A DNA stretch of 64,000 nucleotides from Comamonadaceae bacterium (GTDB lineage: Bacteria; Pseudomonadota; Gammaproteobacteria; Burkholderiales; Burkholderiaceae_C): the NCBI GenBank assembly GCA_027488115.1, contig JAIYCG010000001.1:124001-188000 (forward strand). The letters are read 5' to 3'. A model generated the notes under the pieces. That model was not told where the DNA came from. It made no database searches and saw nothing but the letters and a program-made list of their open reading frames with translations. The stretch's first letter is position 1. Each line of letters starts with the position of its first letter. Made by a program: the position numbers and the translations under genes. Shown here piece after piece: positions 28,101 to 39,720 of this stretch.

Positions 28101-28714
28101 GTCCTGTAAATTTGGCTGCTTTGGATGAATTGACAACATCTCGAGAGCGCAAGGTATTTTTAGATTCTCAGACGTCTGACTTAACCGAAGCCATGACAAC
28201 TTTAGAAGATGCCATTAAAAAAATTGATGCTGAAACCAGAGATCTTTTGGCTGGCACTTTCAAAATTGTCAATGAACATTTTGGCCGGATGTTTCCTGAA
28301 TTGTTTGGTGGGGGCAATGCACGTTTGGTCATGACAGGTGATGAAATTTTGGACTCAGGTGTTCAGGTCATGGCGCAGCCTCCGGGTCAAAAAAATCAGA
28401 CAATCCATTTATTGTCAGGAGGCCAAAAGGCACTCACTGCCATCGCCTTGGTGTTTGCTATTTTCCAACTCAATCCCGCACCATTTTGCTTGCTCGATGA
28501 GGTTGATGCTCCGTTGGACGATGCCAACACAGAGCGCTATGCCAAATTGGTCAAGAGCATGGGTAAAGAAACTCAGTTTTTGTTCATCAGTCACAACAAA
28601 ATTGCGATGGAAATGGCCGAACAACTCATCGGTGTCACCATGCAAGAACAAGGCGTTTCACGCATTGTGGCGGTTGACATGGAGGCTGCAGTTTCAATGG
28701 CCGAGTTGGTTTAA
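25187..28714 (+). CDS. smc: Chromosome segregation protein SMC
   Basis: The 1175-residue protein is a full-length SMC. Walker A GPNGCGKSN lies near residue 32, long coiled coils cover about 165-500 and 660-1000, a hinge lies between, and the C-terminal head has LLSGGQKALTAIAL and FCLLDEVDAPLDD. The start is a GTG beginning VRLNSIKLSGFKSF, where homologues begin; the track GTG ten codons earlier (25157) overlaps a small hairpin and adds non-conserved residues. SMC with ScpA/ScpB compacts and separates chromosomes. It heads the smc-zipA-ligA-def set. Confidence 0.95.
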   Translation: MRLNSIKLSGFKSFAEPTNFVLPGQLVGVVGPNGCGKSNIMDACRWVLGESKASELRGESMQDVIFNGTNTRKAASRASVELVFDNADHRAGGQWGQFAEIAVKRVLTRDGNSSYFINNQPVRRRDVQDVFLGTGLGPRAYAIIGQGTISRIIESRPEELRLFLEEAAGVSKYKERRRETENRLSDTRENLTRVEDILRELNANLEKLEMQAEVAQRFNDLKADSTLKQQQLWFFKRADAESDQVKIKADVDKAVIDLEARIADLRHVEADLETVRQAHYAAGDQVNQAQGQLYEVSAEVGRLEAEIRFVIEGRQRVEQRLAQLQAQTTDWSERQIQAQAELESLAEQALQAEDQTITLAAQVEEQAQALPELEEAMRQAQVKANEQRGSVVQVQQQIQVLAADQRNIDDQYRQITLRRERLVADRKALETPDEQRLVQLQEQLSLADALAKETSLSLQDLEAQTPLLDQARRDQQLAVNNESAKLADLTAKVEALKSLQEKVKTDGKLKPWLSKHGLDQLQGLWSKIHMEPGWENAMESALRERLSSLEVSRLDMVKAFASDAPPAKLSFYSPPNATQTPTRKGLPVGCRPLSDLLRLSDAGLSALLTDWLQGYFTAPTLEDAMAWRDQLQGSEFFVVQNGHAIGKHSVSFYAPDSEQAGLLARAQDIENFEKQLRAQTLIAEETRSASVRAEATYSDSAQRLIMVRQEATEAQSKAHEIQVEALRLSQLAEQARARSEQISSDMAEIDLSLEDLQERRMTAEARFEELDMQLADSQERHAQLDERVMEAERQLAECREQQRSLERLAQEATFSQRSLQARRSELQRGIETAGQQIQTIADEQERAKEELLRLSDAAAQGGLQNALALKLEREQVLGAKRSEYDDLTARLRASDERRMGFERELDPLRQRITDLQLKEQASRLGLEQYTQLLIDAEADLVALAQSIDQGQVRLTGLQSEIDRLNREISALGPVNLAALDELTTSRERKVFLDSQTSDLTEAMTTLEDAIKKIDAETRDLLAGTFKIVNEHFGRMFPELFGGGNARLVMTGDEILDSGVQVMAQPPGQKNQTIHLLSGGQKALTAIALVFAIFQLNPAPFCLLDEVDAPLDDANTERYAKLVKSMGKETQFLFISHNKIAMEMAEQLIGVTMQEQGVSRIVAVDMEAAVSMAELV

Positions 28715-28758
28715 ACAATTTCAAATTTTTATTCACTGCCTAAATTGCATTTCCCATC

Positions 28759-32485
<3,727 letters not shown>

Positions 32486-32489
<4 letters not shown>

Positions 32490-33646
32490 AGTTTGGCCAG
32501 TCTTTGAAGGGCGGCGTTCAAAGTGGCGTCCTTCTTTGCAAAGCAAAACCGAATGATATTTTGGTCAAATGAGTCGCCATAAAAGGCTGACATAGGAATG
32601 GCTGCGACTCCCATTTCGCGTGTCAACCATTTACAGAACTCTGCTTCACCCAAATCTTTTTCTGCGACCGATAAGTTAGAAATATCTGCGCATTGGAAGT
32701 AGGTGCCTTCTCCGGGCAAAAGTTTGAATTTGGTTTTTGATAATCCCTCTCTAAAGAGGTCGCGCTTGCTTTGATAAAACTGCGGCAAATCCAAATAGGG
32801 TTGAGGGTTTGCCATGTAACGAGCCAAGCCAAATTGCATCGGCGTGTTCACCGTAAACACATTGAACTGATGGACCTTTCGAAACTCGGTGGTCAGTGAA
32901 GCTGGTGCCACGACGGTCCCCACTTTCCAACCAGTGACGTGATAGCTCTTGCCAAAGCTCGAGACTACAAATGCGCGCTCGGCCAAGCCCTTGTATGAAC
33001 TTGCGCTGTGATGTTGTAGCGGTTGGTAGACCATGTGCTCATAGACTTCATCACTGATAAGCAAGATGTTGGTAGATACCAAAATTTCTTGCAAGCGAAG
33101 CATGTCCTCGTGTCGCCAAATGATGCCGCTGGGGTTGTGCGGAGAATTGATCAGAATGGCACAAGTTTTTGAAGTGATTGCAGCTTGAATCTTGTCGAAG
33201 TCTGGTTTGAACGTGCCGGGCCTTAAAGGAACTCGGACTACGACGCCTCCAGCCATTTCGACATTGGGCACATAGCAATCGTAGCAAGGCTCTAAAACAA
33301 TCACTTCATCACCTGGATGCACCACCGCCAGCATGATGGTGATCAAAGCTTGCGTGGCACCCGCTGTGATAGTAATTTCCGATTGTGCATCGTAGTGGCG
33401 GCCATAGAGTGTTTTAATTTTCTGTGCCACGGCTTCCCGCAGGGGCAAGACGCCAGGCATGGGGGGGTATTGATTCAGCCCTTCACACATGGCCTTTGTC
33501 ACGGCGTCAATGAGGGCAGGGTCGCATTCAAAATCAGGAAATCCTTGTCCTAAATTGACAGCCCCCACTTCGGCGGCCAATGCAGACATCACTGAAAAAA
33601 TAGTTGTCCCCATTTTGGGGTGCTTTGAAATCAGTTCAGGTGTCAT
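32486..33646 (-). CDS. Methionine-type aminotransferase (YbdL/kynurenine aminotransferase-like)
   Basis: This 386-residue PLP enzyme of fold type I starts [20 protein letters not shown] and contains [28 protein letters not shown] and the PLP-lysine segment [16 protein letters not shown]. These match the YbdL branch, which uses methionine, aromatic amino acids and their oxo acids. It overlaps def by four bases tail to tail and lies 18 bases downstream of the cysB-like gene on the same strand, so the two may be co-transcribed, which would fit sulfur metabolism. Exact substrate is inferred from family. Confidence 0.85.
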
Positions 33647-33664
33647 GGTGGCGAATGAATAGCA

Positions 33665-34606
33665 TCAAAGTTCATAGTCATTGACATGACCCGTCATGGC
33701 TTTTGCAACCAAAGCCGCTGTCAATCGGTCGCTCAATAACTCTGCAAATTGATAAACAAAGTTGCGCAGATAGGCGCCGCGTTTAAAGGCAACTCGAGCT
33801 ACATTCTTGCCGAGGATATCGCCTAAGGGGCGAGCAAGCAAATCACCCATGGGATCGTCTTTCATGGCCATTTCAGCCACGATGCCAATACCCAAGCCTA
33901 AGCGTACGTAAGTTTTAATGACATCTGAGTCAATGGCTTCAAGCGCAATGCGAGGATGAAGTTTTTTGCTTGCAAAGGCAGCATCAATTCTTGTTCGCCC
34001 TGTGAAAGACGGGTGGTAAGTGATGAGAGGTTCTTTGGCGATGTCTTCAAGATGCAAGTGCTTCTTCATTGCCAAGGGGTGGTTGGGGGGAATGACCAAC
34101 ATGTGTTGCCATTCGTAGCATGGCAGCGTCACAAGGTCCTCATATTCTGCCAATGATTCGGTTGCCATGCCTATTTCTGCGGTGTCATCCAGTAGCATTT
34201 TTGCCACTTGATCCGGTGAACCTTGGTGCAGGCTGATATTGACTTGTGGGTACTGCTCACGCAATTTGGCAACTGGAACAGGCAATACATAACGAGCTTG
34301 CGTGTGTGTGGTGGCGATCGACAGGGTCCCATTGTCTTGAGCGCTGAACTGCTCACCAATTCTTTTTAGGTTGCCAATTTCTCGCATGATGACTTCGATG
34401 CTTTTGAGCACATGCTGGCCTGGCTCGGTAATGCGCTTAAGCCTTTTTCCATGTCGGGCAAAGATGTCAATGCCAAGTTCTTGCTCCAACTCAATAATGG
34501 CTTTGGAGACACCAGGTTGAGAGGTGTGAAGCGCTTTGGCTGCTTCCGTCAAATTGAGATTGCGGCGTGCAGCTTCTTGTACAAATCGAAATTGATGTAA
34601 GTTCAT
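33665..34606 (-). CDS. cysB: CysB-family LysR transcriptional regulator
   Basis: The 313-residue protein starts MNLHQFRFVQEAARRNLNLT and has the helix-turn-helix NLTEAAKALHTSQPGVSKAI, followed by IATTHTQARYVLPVPVAKLR, the signature of the CysB/Cbl branch. CysB proteins activate sulfate-assimilation genes in response to acetylserine. A CbiX-type chelatase gene, possibly serving siroheme for sulfite reductase, lies just upstream on the same strand. Separation of CysB from Cbl is not certain from sequence alone. Confidence 0.88.
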   Translation of the reverse strand: MNLHQFRFVQEAARRNLNLTEAAKALHTSQPGVSKAIIELEQELGIDIFARHGKRLKRITEPGQHVLKSIEVIMREIGNLKRIGEQFSAQDNGTLSIATTHTQARYVLPVPVAKLREQYPQVNISLHQGSPDQVAKMLLDDTAEIGMATESLAEYEDLVTLPCYEWQHMLVIPPNHPLAMKKHLHLEDIAKEPLITYHPSFTGRTRIDAAFASKKLHPRIALEAIDSDVIKTYVRLGLGIGIVAEMAMKDDPMGDLLARPLGDILGKNVARVAFKRGAYLRNFVYQFAELLSDRLTAALVAKAMTGHVNDYEL

Positions 34607-34722
34607 ATCGATAAACCCAGTAAGATGGGTTTTATTATGCCTTACTGATCTATAGAGATTTCTTTACCTTTGGTTCACGCGGTTTACTTTCAGATCGATC
34701 AAGCACCTGGCTAAGGGTCTAA

Positions 34723-35097
34723 TTAACGCAAAGCGATGTTTGCCATGGCCAATGTCAGTTCTGGTTCCTCGCCTATTGCTTTTCTCAATTCGAAAGTCAC
34801 ATTTGGATGCTTCGCCTTGAGATCTTGCATCAACAAAGGCAAATCTTCTCGAGCGTGTCGCCCCACTCCCAAGAACATGGGAATAATTCGCATTTCAAGA
34901 ATTCCCAATTGAACCAAACGTTCAACGGTAGAAAGTAAGTCTGGCTCAGTGAGCTCTAAATACGCACACGCAACTTCTATATCGGGAGAAATTGTCCGAA
35001 TTTGATCGGCCACGGCGTCAATGGGCCGCATCCAAAGTGCATCTCTGGATCCGTGAGCAAATAGAATCACGGCCTGCTTGTTCTTGTTAATTGCCAT
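34723..35097 (-). CDS. cbiX: CbiX-type sirohydrochlorin chelatase (short form)
   Basis: From the start MAINKNKQAVILFAHGSRD the protein has 124 residues; the track ORF starts inside lptG and is rejected. AHGSRD near the N-terminus holds the metal-insertion histidine, and PMFLGVGRHAREDLP follows, as in the short CbiX family. These small chelatases put iron or cobalt into sirohydrochlorin. With a CysB-like regulator next in line, a role in siroheme for sulfite reduction is plausible but inferred. It starts 11 bases after the lptG stop. Confidence 0.87.
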   Translation of the reverse strand: MAINKNKQAVILFAHGSRDALWMRPIDAVADQIRTISPDIEVACAYLELTEPDLLSTVERLVQLGILEMRIIPMFLGVGRHAREDLPLLMQDLKAKHPNVTFELRKAIGEEPELTLAMANIALR

Positions 35098-35108
35098 TTT
35101 AAAAGCCT

Positions 35109-36215
35109 TTACTGACGCAAAACCAGCCACCAGAAAGTAGCCAGAGAAATGATGCTGTAGATCATCGCCGGCGCGGCAGCGGTCAACCAAGGTTGCCAAT
35201 TTTGAAGATTGCCCATAAATCCAAAGACGTTGTTGAGCAAATAAAAACTGATGCCCGCCATGACACCCCCAAACACATAGCCTGCAATGTTGCCTGATCT
35301 GAAGTGCAAATAAGCAAAAGGAAGTGCAAGTGTCAACATGACCCAGCAGCTGAGAGGGTAGAAGACTTTTCGCCAAAACTCAATCTCATAGCGTTGTGGA
35401 TTTTGCCCATTCGCTGCCAAATGCCTCATGTATTGAAACAAATCGATGGTCTTCATTCGATCTGGACTCAATAGCGCTGCTGCAATCATTTCCGCGCTGA
35501 TTTCTGTTTTCCAAGACCATTCAGCAAGTTTCAAAATTTCTATTCGTGATTCTTCAGAGCTTGTCGTATGAAAAACTCTGCGATCGACAGACTTTAAAAG
35601 CCAAGCACCATCACTCATCAATTGAGCAGTGGGTGAGATGGTCATCGACTTTAAGCGCCCCTCGTTGTCAAACTCATGAATTCGAATGTTTTCTGGCTGG
35701 CCCTCACTGCTCATGGATTTCACATTGACCGCAAATTGTGATTGCGCTTGTTTTTCTCTGAGCCAAGCGCCAGTTTGACCCACGGTTATTTGGCCTTGGT
35801 AATGCGCCTTCAACAGTTGTGCCTGCTTGTCAGTCCAAGGTGAAATGTAATCACCAAAAATGAAGGTGACCGTGACAAAAATAAGCCCCAGTTGGAACAG
35901 CGTTTGAAGTGCAAGCCATGGCCCGAGTCCGCCAGTTCTCAAAATGGTGAACTCAGAGCTCTGCGCGAAGCGAGCCATGACAAAGATAGAGCCAATCAGG
36001 ACGGAGATGGGCAACAACTCATACAAATGACTGGGCATGAGCAAGGCCACATACATCAGGGCATGCTGCAATTGATAACCTTGAAATTTGTTTCGACTCA
36101 ATGTCTGAAGTTGATCGACCAAGTCAAAAAAGACAAAAAGTGCCAGAAAACCTATCGCCACAAAACTGACCGCGCGAATAATTTCGCCATGAATTAATCG
36201 ACGAATGGTTTTCAC
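35109..36215 (-). CDS. lptG: LPS export permease LptG
   Basis: The 368-residue protein starts with GTG (MKTIRRLIHGEIIRAVSFVA) and has about six membrane segments, three before and three after a periplasmic beta-jellyroll domain. ALMYVALLMPSHLYELLPIS and FTILRTGG are LptF/G-family hallmarks, and the N-terminus matches LptG rather than LptF. LptG pairs with LptF and the ATPase LptB to extract LPS from the inner membrane. Its GTG overlaps the stop of the shortened lptF by four bases (GTGA). LptG itself looks intact. Confidence 0.92.
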   Translation of the reverse strand: MKTIRRLIHGEIIRAVSFVAIGFLALFVFFDLVDQLQTLSRNKFQGYQLQHALMYVALLMPSHLYELLPISVLIGSIFVMARFAQSSEFTILRTGGLGPWLALQTLFQLGLIFVTVTFIFGDYISPWTDKQAQLLKAHYQGQITVGQTGAWLREKQAQSQFAVNVKSMSSEGQPENIRIHEFDNEGRLKSMTISPTAQLMSDGAWLLKSVDRRVFHTTSSEESRIEILKLAEWSWKTEISAEMIAAALLSPDRMKTIDLFQYMRHLAANGQNPQRYEIEFWRKVFYPLSCWVMLTLALPFAYLHFRSGNIAGYVFGGVMAGISFYLLNNVFGFMGNLQNWQPWLTAAAPAMIYSIISLATFWWLVLRQ

Positions 36216-36379
36216 AGGATGCCTTCAGTTTTGAGCTGCAAGGAAAAACAGAACATATTTTTCCGCGACAAATTGAAGTGAAGGAAAAGCAGCCACGCTT
36301 TCACGATTGTGGCTAAAACCACCACCTTGGCACCAAAACTTCGGGCCAAATCTTTTTGAATGGAAGAATGGAATAACAT
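36212..36379 (-). pseudogene. lptF: Severely truncated lptF (N-terminal remnant)
   Basis: The frame encodes only 55 residues where LptF normally has about 360. The first 26, MLFHSSIQKDLARSFGAKVV then VLATIV, match the start of beta-proteobacterial LptF. The sequence then changes abruptly to KAWLLFLHFNLSRKN and ends at a stop overlapping lptG, the place where a full lptF would end. Nearly the whole permease, including the periplasmic domain, is missing. It is divergent from pepA, as expected for lptF. Either a real deletion of about 900 bases or an assembly error explains this; a full copy elsewhere is possible. Confidence 0.75.
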
Positions 36380-36402
36380 TGTTGGATTGGAAAACCTCAA
36401 TT

Positions 36403-37893
36403 ATGAACTTCGAATTAAAAACTCTTTCGCTGGCAACAGCTGCTAAATCCGCTTCAGAACACCTGATTGTCCTCATTTCTGATCATTTTCAAGCCAAAAA
36501 AGACCCACTTTCTGCGCTGGTTCAGATAGCCGTGAAGGCCAAAGATTTTTCCAGCAAGACCGGAAAATTGCTTCATTTTTACGCTGCTCCTGGAATTGCA
36601 GCCTCCAAAGTGATGTTTTTAGGCGTTGGAGCAGCCTCTGCCTCTGACATCAAATCGGCCATGGCAGTTATCACCTCTGGTCTGAAGGCCACCGAAACAA
36701 AAAAACTAACGATCATCTCACCGGAGCCACTCAGTGCCCAATCTGTTCAAGCCTTGCTTGTCGGATTGGCGGAGGGCACCTATGTTTACGGTACCACCAA
36801 ATCCAAGCCCAGTTCACGCATGCTGAGTCAAGTTTGCTTAGGCCTGCCCAGCTTGAAACCAGAGGTGCAAAATGCCTTTGATGCTTCCGTTGGCATGATC
36901 CATGGCATTGAATTTGCCAAAGAGTGGGCCAACCGACCAGCAAACCATGCAACGCCCAGCATGCTGGCCAAGGCTGCTGCTTCCCTTGCCAAATCAGGCG
37001 GATTTTCGTGTGAAGTACTTGGCCCCAAGGAAGTCAGCAAGCTTGGCATGGGCTCATTCATGTCGGTGGCTCAAGGCTCTGCTGAGCCACTCCGCTTCAT
37101 AGTTTTGAATTACCAAGGCGGCGCCAAATCGGAGGCGCCCACTGTGTTGGTTGGAAAAGGCATCACCTTTGATACGGGTGGTATTTCCATGAAACCTGCA
37201 GCCGAAATGGATGAGATGAAATTTGACATGGGCGGCGCGGCCAGTGTCCTAGGCGTCTTCAAGTCCTTAAGTCTCATCAAACCCAAAATTAACGTTGTCG
37301 GCTTAATCCCCGCTTGTGAAAATATGCCCGACGGACTTGCTGTGAAGCCCGGTGATGTGGTGACCAGCATGAGCGGACAAACCATTGAAATTTTGAACAC
37401 AGACGCAGAAGGCCGACTGATTTTGTGTGATGCACTGACTTATGCTGAGCGATTTAAACCTCGTGCAGTCATTGACATTGCGACCTTGACGGGTGCTTGT
37501 GTCATTGCTTTGGGCGCCATTCGAAGTGGTATGTTTGCAACTGAAGACGAGTTGGCTCACAACTTACTCCAAGCGGGCGAGCAAGCCATGGACCTGTGCT
37601 GGAGAATGCCGCTTGATGATGATTATGCAGACGCACTCAAGAGCAACTTTGCTGATGTGGCCAATGTAGGGGGACGTGCAGGCGGCGTGATTATTGCCGC
37701 TAAATTTCTTCAGCGATTTACCAAAAAATACCCTTGGGCTCATTTAGACATTGCTGGAACGGCATGGCGAAGTGGCGCTTCAAAGGGCGCAACTGGAAGG
37801 CCTGTTGGCTTGTTGTTGCATTACCTGCTTTCACAGCAGCCTACCCAAGCTAGCTCTACTGCTAAAAAGTCAAGTCGATCAGCCGTCAAATAG
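36403..37893 (+). CDS. pepA: Leucyl aminopeptidase PepA
   Basis: The start MNFELKTLSLATAAK is chosen because the 32 extra codons of the track ORF lie opposite the lptF remnant and look non-conserved. The protein has 496 residues with an N-terminal PepA domain and the C-terminal M17 catalytic domain, with VGKGITFDTGGISMKP and the family signature NTDAEGRL. PepA is a two-metal hexameric aminopeptidase and in some species binds DNA. It is divergent from lptF/lptG and followed by holC, the usual order in Burkholderiales. Confidence 0.95.
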   Translation: MNFELKTLSLATAAKSASEHLIVLISDHFQAKKDPLSALVQIAVKAKDFSSKTGKLLHFYAAPGIAASKVMFLGVGAASASDIKSAMAVITSGLKATETKKLTIISPEPLSAQSVQALLVGLAEGTYVYGTTKSKPSSRMLSQVCLGLPSLKPEVQNAFDASVGMIHGIEFAKEWANRPANHATPSMLAKAAASLAKSGGFSCEVLGPKEVSKLGMGSFMSVAQGSAEPLRFIVLNYQGGAKSEAPTVLVGKGITFDTGGISMKPAAEMDEMKFDMGGAASVLGVFKSLSLIKPKINVVGLIPACENMPDGLAVKPGDVVTSMSGQTIEILNTDAEGRLILCDALTYAERFKPRAVIDIATLTGACVIALGAIRSGMFATEDELAHNLLQAGEQAMDLCWRMPLDDDYADALKSNFADVANVGGRAGGVIIAAKFLQRFTKKYPWAHLDIAGTAWRSGASKGATGRPVGLLLHYLLSQQPTQASSTAKKSSRSAVK

Positions 37894-37921
37894 AAAACAT
37901 CGATTGGACAATTGTTTACTG

Positions 37922-38365
37922 ATGACACAAGTTGATTTTCATTTCAATGCGCCCGACAAGATGGCTTATGTGTGTCGATTGTTGCGCAAGGCCAGCGGCC
38001 AACGCAAAAGAGTGGGAGTGTGGGCCGACCAAGAAGCTGGCCATGTGCTCAATCTATCTTTATGGAATTTAAACGCGTCTGACTTTGTGTCACATTGTTG
38101 GGCCAACGACCCCCTTAACATGCTTGAACAATCGAGCGTGATTTTGTCTTCCCAGTGGGCTGACTTGGTTGCAATTCCATATTTGGACGTTCACCTAAAC
38201 CTCAACGAACTTAGCCCACCTAACTTCGAACAGGTTGCCCGTTTGATCGAAGTGGTTGGCCCTGAAGAGAGGGACCGTTCGAGTGCCAGAATTCGTTGGA
38301 AACAGTATTCTCAGCTCGGATTTCAAATCAATCGATTTGATTTGGCATCTGCCAACCCAAATTAG
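37922..38365 (+). CDS. holC: DNA polymerase III chi subunit HolC
   Basis: The start MTQVDFHFNAPDKMAYVCRL gives 147 residues; the track ORF begins far inside pepA. The opening and RVGVWADQEAGHVLNLSLW match HolC. Chi joins the clamp-loader complex to single-strand-binding protein during replication. It follows pepA by 28 bases on the same strand, a common beta-proteobacterial pairing. Confidence 0.88.
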   Translation: MTQVDFHFNAPDKMAYVCRLLRKASGQRKRVGVWADQEAGHVLNLSLWNLNASDFVSHCWANDPLNMLEQSSVILSSQWADLVAIPYLDVHLNLNELSPPNFEQVARLIEVVGPEERDRSSARIRWKQYSQLGFQINRFDLASANPN

Positions 38366-38381
38366 CCTTGTTTTACCCATC

Positions 38382-38403
38382 TTTTTGCACGGTTACGCAA
38401 AAA
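38382..38403. promoter_or_regulatory. Perfect dyad TTTTTGC-N8-GCAAAAA upstream of the binding-protein gene
   Basis: A seven-base inverted repeat with an eight-base spacer lies 82 bases before the ATG of the LivJ/K-like gene and 17 bases after holC. It lacks a following T-tract on the plus strand, so an operator is more likely than a terminator. The binding protein is unknown. Confidence 0.4.
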
Positions 38404-38484
38404 GTACCTTTAACGTGAATCAAATTTGCGTTATTGTTATGGCTTGCTTGATTGAAGCAAAACCTCATTATTTCGGAGTTATTC

Positions 38485-39651
38485 ATGAAATTGTCTTCTC
38501 TTAAGACCCCTCTTACAGCGGTTGCAGTGGCCGCAGTTGTTTTGACACTCGTTGCTTGTGGCAAAAAAGATGGCGGTGGCGCTCAAGTCATCAAAATTGG
38601 CCACGTGGGTCCAACCAGCGGTGCCATTGCCCATTTGGGTAAGGACAACGAAAATGGCGCCAAAATGGCCATTGAAGAGTTGAATGCCGCTGGCATCAAA
38701 ATTGGTGACAAAGCTGTCAAATTCGAATTGTTGGCAGAAGACGATGCCGCCGATCCAAAACAGGGTACTGCCGCAGCTCAAAAGTTGGTGGATGCCAAGG
38801 TTCAGGGTGTGATCGGCCACTTAAATTCCGGCACCACCATTCCTGCTTCGCAGCTCTACAACGCAGCTGGCATTCCCCAAATTTCACCTTCTGCAACCAA
38901 TCCCAAATACACGCGCCAAGGTTACGCTGGTGCGTTCCGCGTTGTGGCCGATGACGTGCACTTAGGCGGCACATTAGGCAAATATGCTGTTGAAACTCTC
39001 AAAGGCAAAAACATTGCTGTGATTGATGACCGTACGGCTTATGGTCAGGGCGTTGCTGAAGAATTCGAAAAAGCGGTGAAAGCCGCTGGTGGCAATTTAG
39101 TGGGCCACGAGTTCACAACCGACAAAGCCTCTGACTTCAATGCCATTTTGACCACCCTCAAGGGCAAAAAACCTGATATCGTTTTCTTCGGCGGTATGGA
39201 TGCTGTTGCTGGCCCCATGCTCAAGCAAATGAAACAACTTGGCATCAACGCCAAGTTCATGGGTGGTGATGGTATCTGTACAGCAGAGTTGGCCAAGTTG
39301 GCTGCCGAAGGCATGGCTGACGAAAACGTTTTCTGTGCTGAGGCTGGCGGCGTTGAAGGCGAACAAAAAGCAGGCATGGACAAATTCCGTGCAGACTTCA
39401 AAGCCAAGTACAACGCAGAAGTTCAAGTCTATGCACCCTACGTCTATGACGCTGTGAAAGTCATGGCTCAAGCCATGGTGACAGCTGGTTCTTCCGATCC
39501 AGCCAAATACTTGCCCGCTTTGAAGTCCATCAACTACAAAGGCGTGACAGGTAACATCGCGTTTGATGAAAAAGGCGACATCAAAAATGGCGCTTTGACT
39601 TTGTTCACCTACAAGGGCGGCAAGCGCGAGCAAATCGCTGTGGTCCGTTAA
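38485..39651 (+). CDS. LivJ/LivK-type ABC substrate-binding protein (branched-chain amino acid family), probable lipoprotein
   Basis: The start MKLSSLKTPLTAVAV is preceded by CGGAG and gives 388 residues; the track start lacks a site. VLTLVACGKKDGGG at about residues 18-31 reads as a lipobox, so the protein is probably lipid-anchored instead of free in the periplasm. The mature part is a type I periplasmic-binding fold with KIGHVGPTSGAIAHLGKDNENG and a YNAAGIPQISPSATNP segment. Family members bind branched-chain amino acids and similar ligands. No livHMGF genes are adjacent and a terminator follows, so it is an orphan unit. Confidence 0.88.
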   Translation: MKLSSLKTPLTAVAVAAVVLTLVACGKKDGGGAQVIKIGHVGPTSGAIAHLGKDNENGAKMAIEELNAAGIKIGDKAVKFELLAEDDAADPKQGTAAAQKLVDAKVQGVIGHLNSGTTIPASQLYNAAGIPQISPSATNPKYTRQGYAGAFRVVADDVHLGGTLGKYAVETLKGKNIAVIDDRTAYGQGVAEEFEKAVKAAGGNLVGHEFTTDKASDFNAILTTLKGKKPDIVFFGGMDAVAGPMLKQMKQLGINAKFMGGDGICTAELAKLAAEGMADENVFCAEAGGVEGEQKAGMDKFRADFKAKYNAEVQVYAPYVYDAVKVMAQAMVTAGSSDPAKYLPALKSINYKGVTGNIAFDEKGDIKNGALTLFTYKGGKREQIAVVR

Positions 39652-39681
39652 TTCCCTCTTGCTTGTTCCAAGCTCGCATCA

Positions 39682-39709
39682 AAAAAACCCCGCATCTGCG
39701 GGGTTTTTT
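39682..39709. terminator. Bidirectional intrinsic terminator between binding-protein and M3 peptidase genes
   Basis: AAAAAACCCCGCA and TGCGGGGTTTTTT pair perfectly around a two-base loop. The symmetric A- and T-tracts let it act on both strands, and it lies between two convergent stops (39651 and 39721). Confidence 0.92.
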
Positions 39710-39720
39710 CTGGGCCTTGA

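Noticed and set aside
34613-34632. Hairpin AAACCCA/TGGGTTT just upstream of the cysB-like gene
   Set aside because: The stem is only seven pairs, AT-rich in its flanks, and lacks a T-tract in the minus-strand direction that would matter for cbiX; not enough to call a terminator.
36225-36476. Second minus-strand frame across the lptF remnant (83 codons)
   Set aside because: It overlaps the lptF N-terminal codons and the pepA start region without matching LptF in its first half. Its end (FVAEKYVLFFLAAQN) might be the native LptF tail in another frame, but I cannot confirm this.
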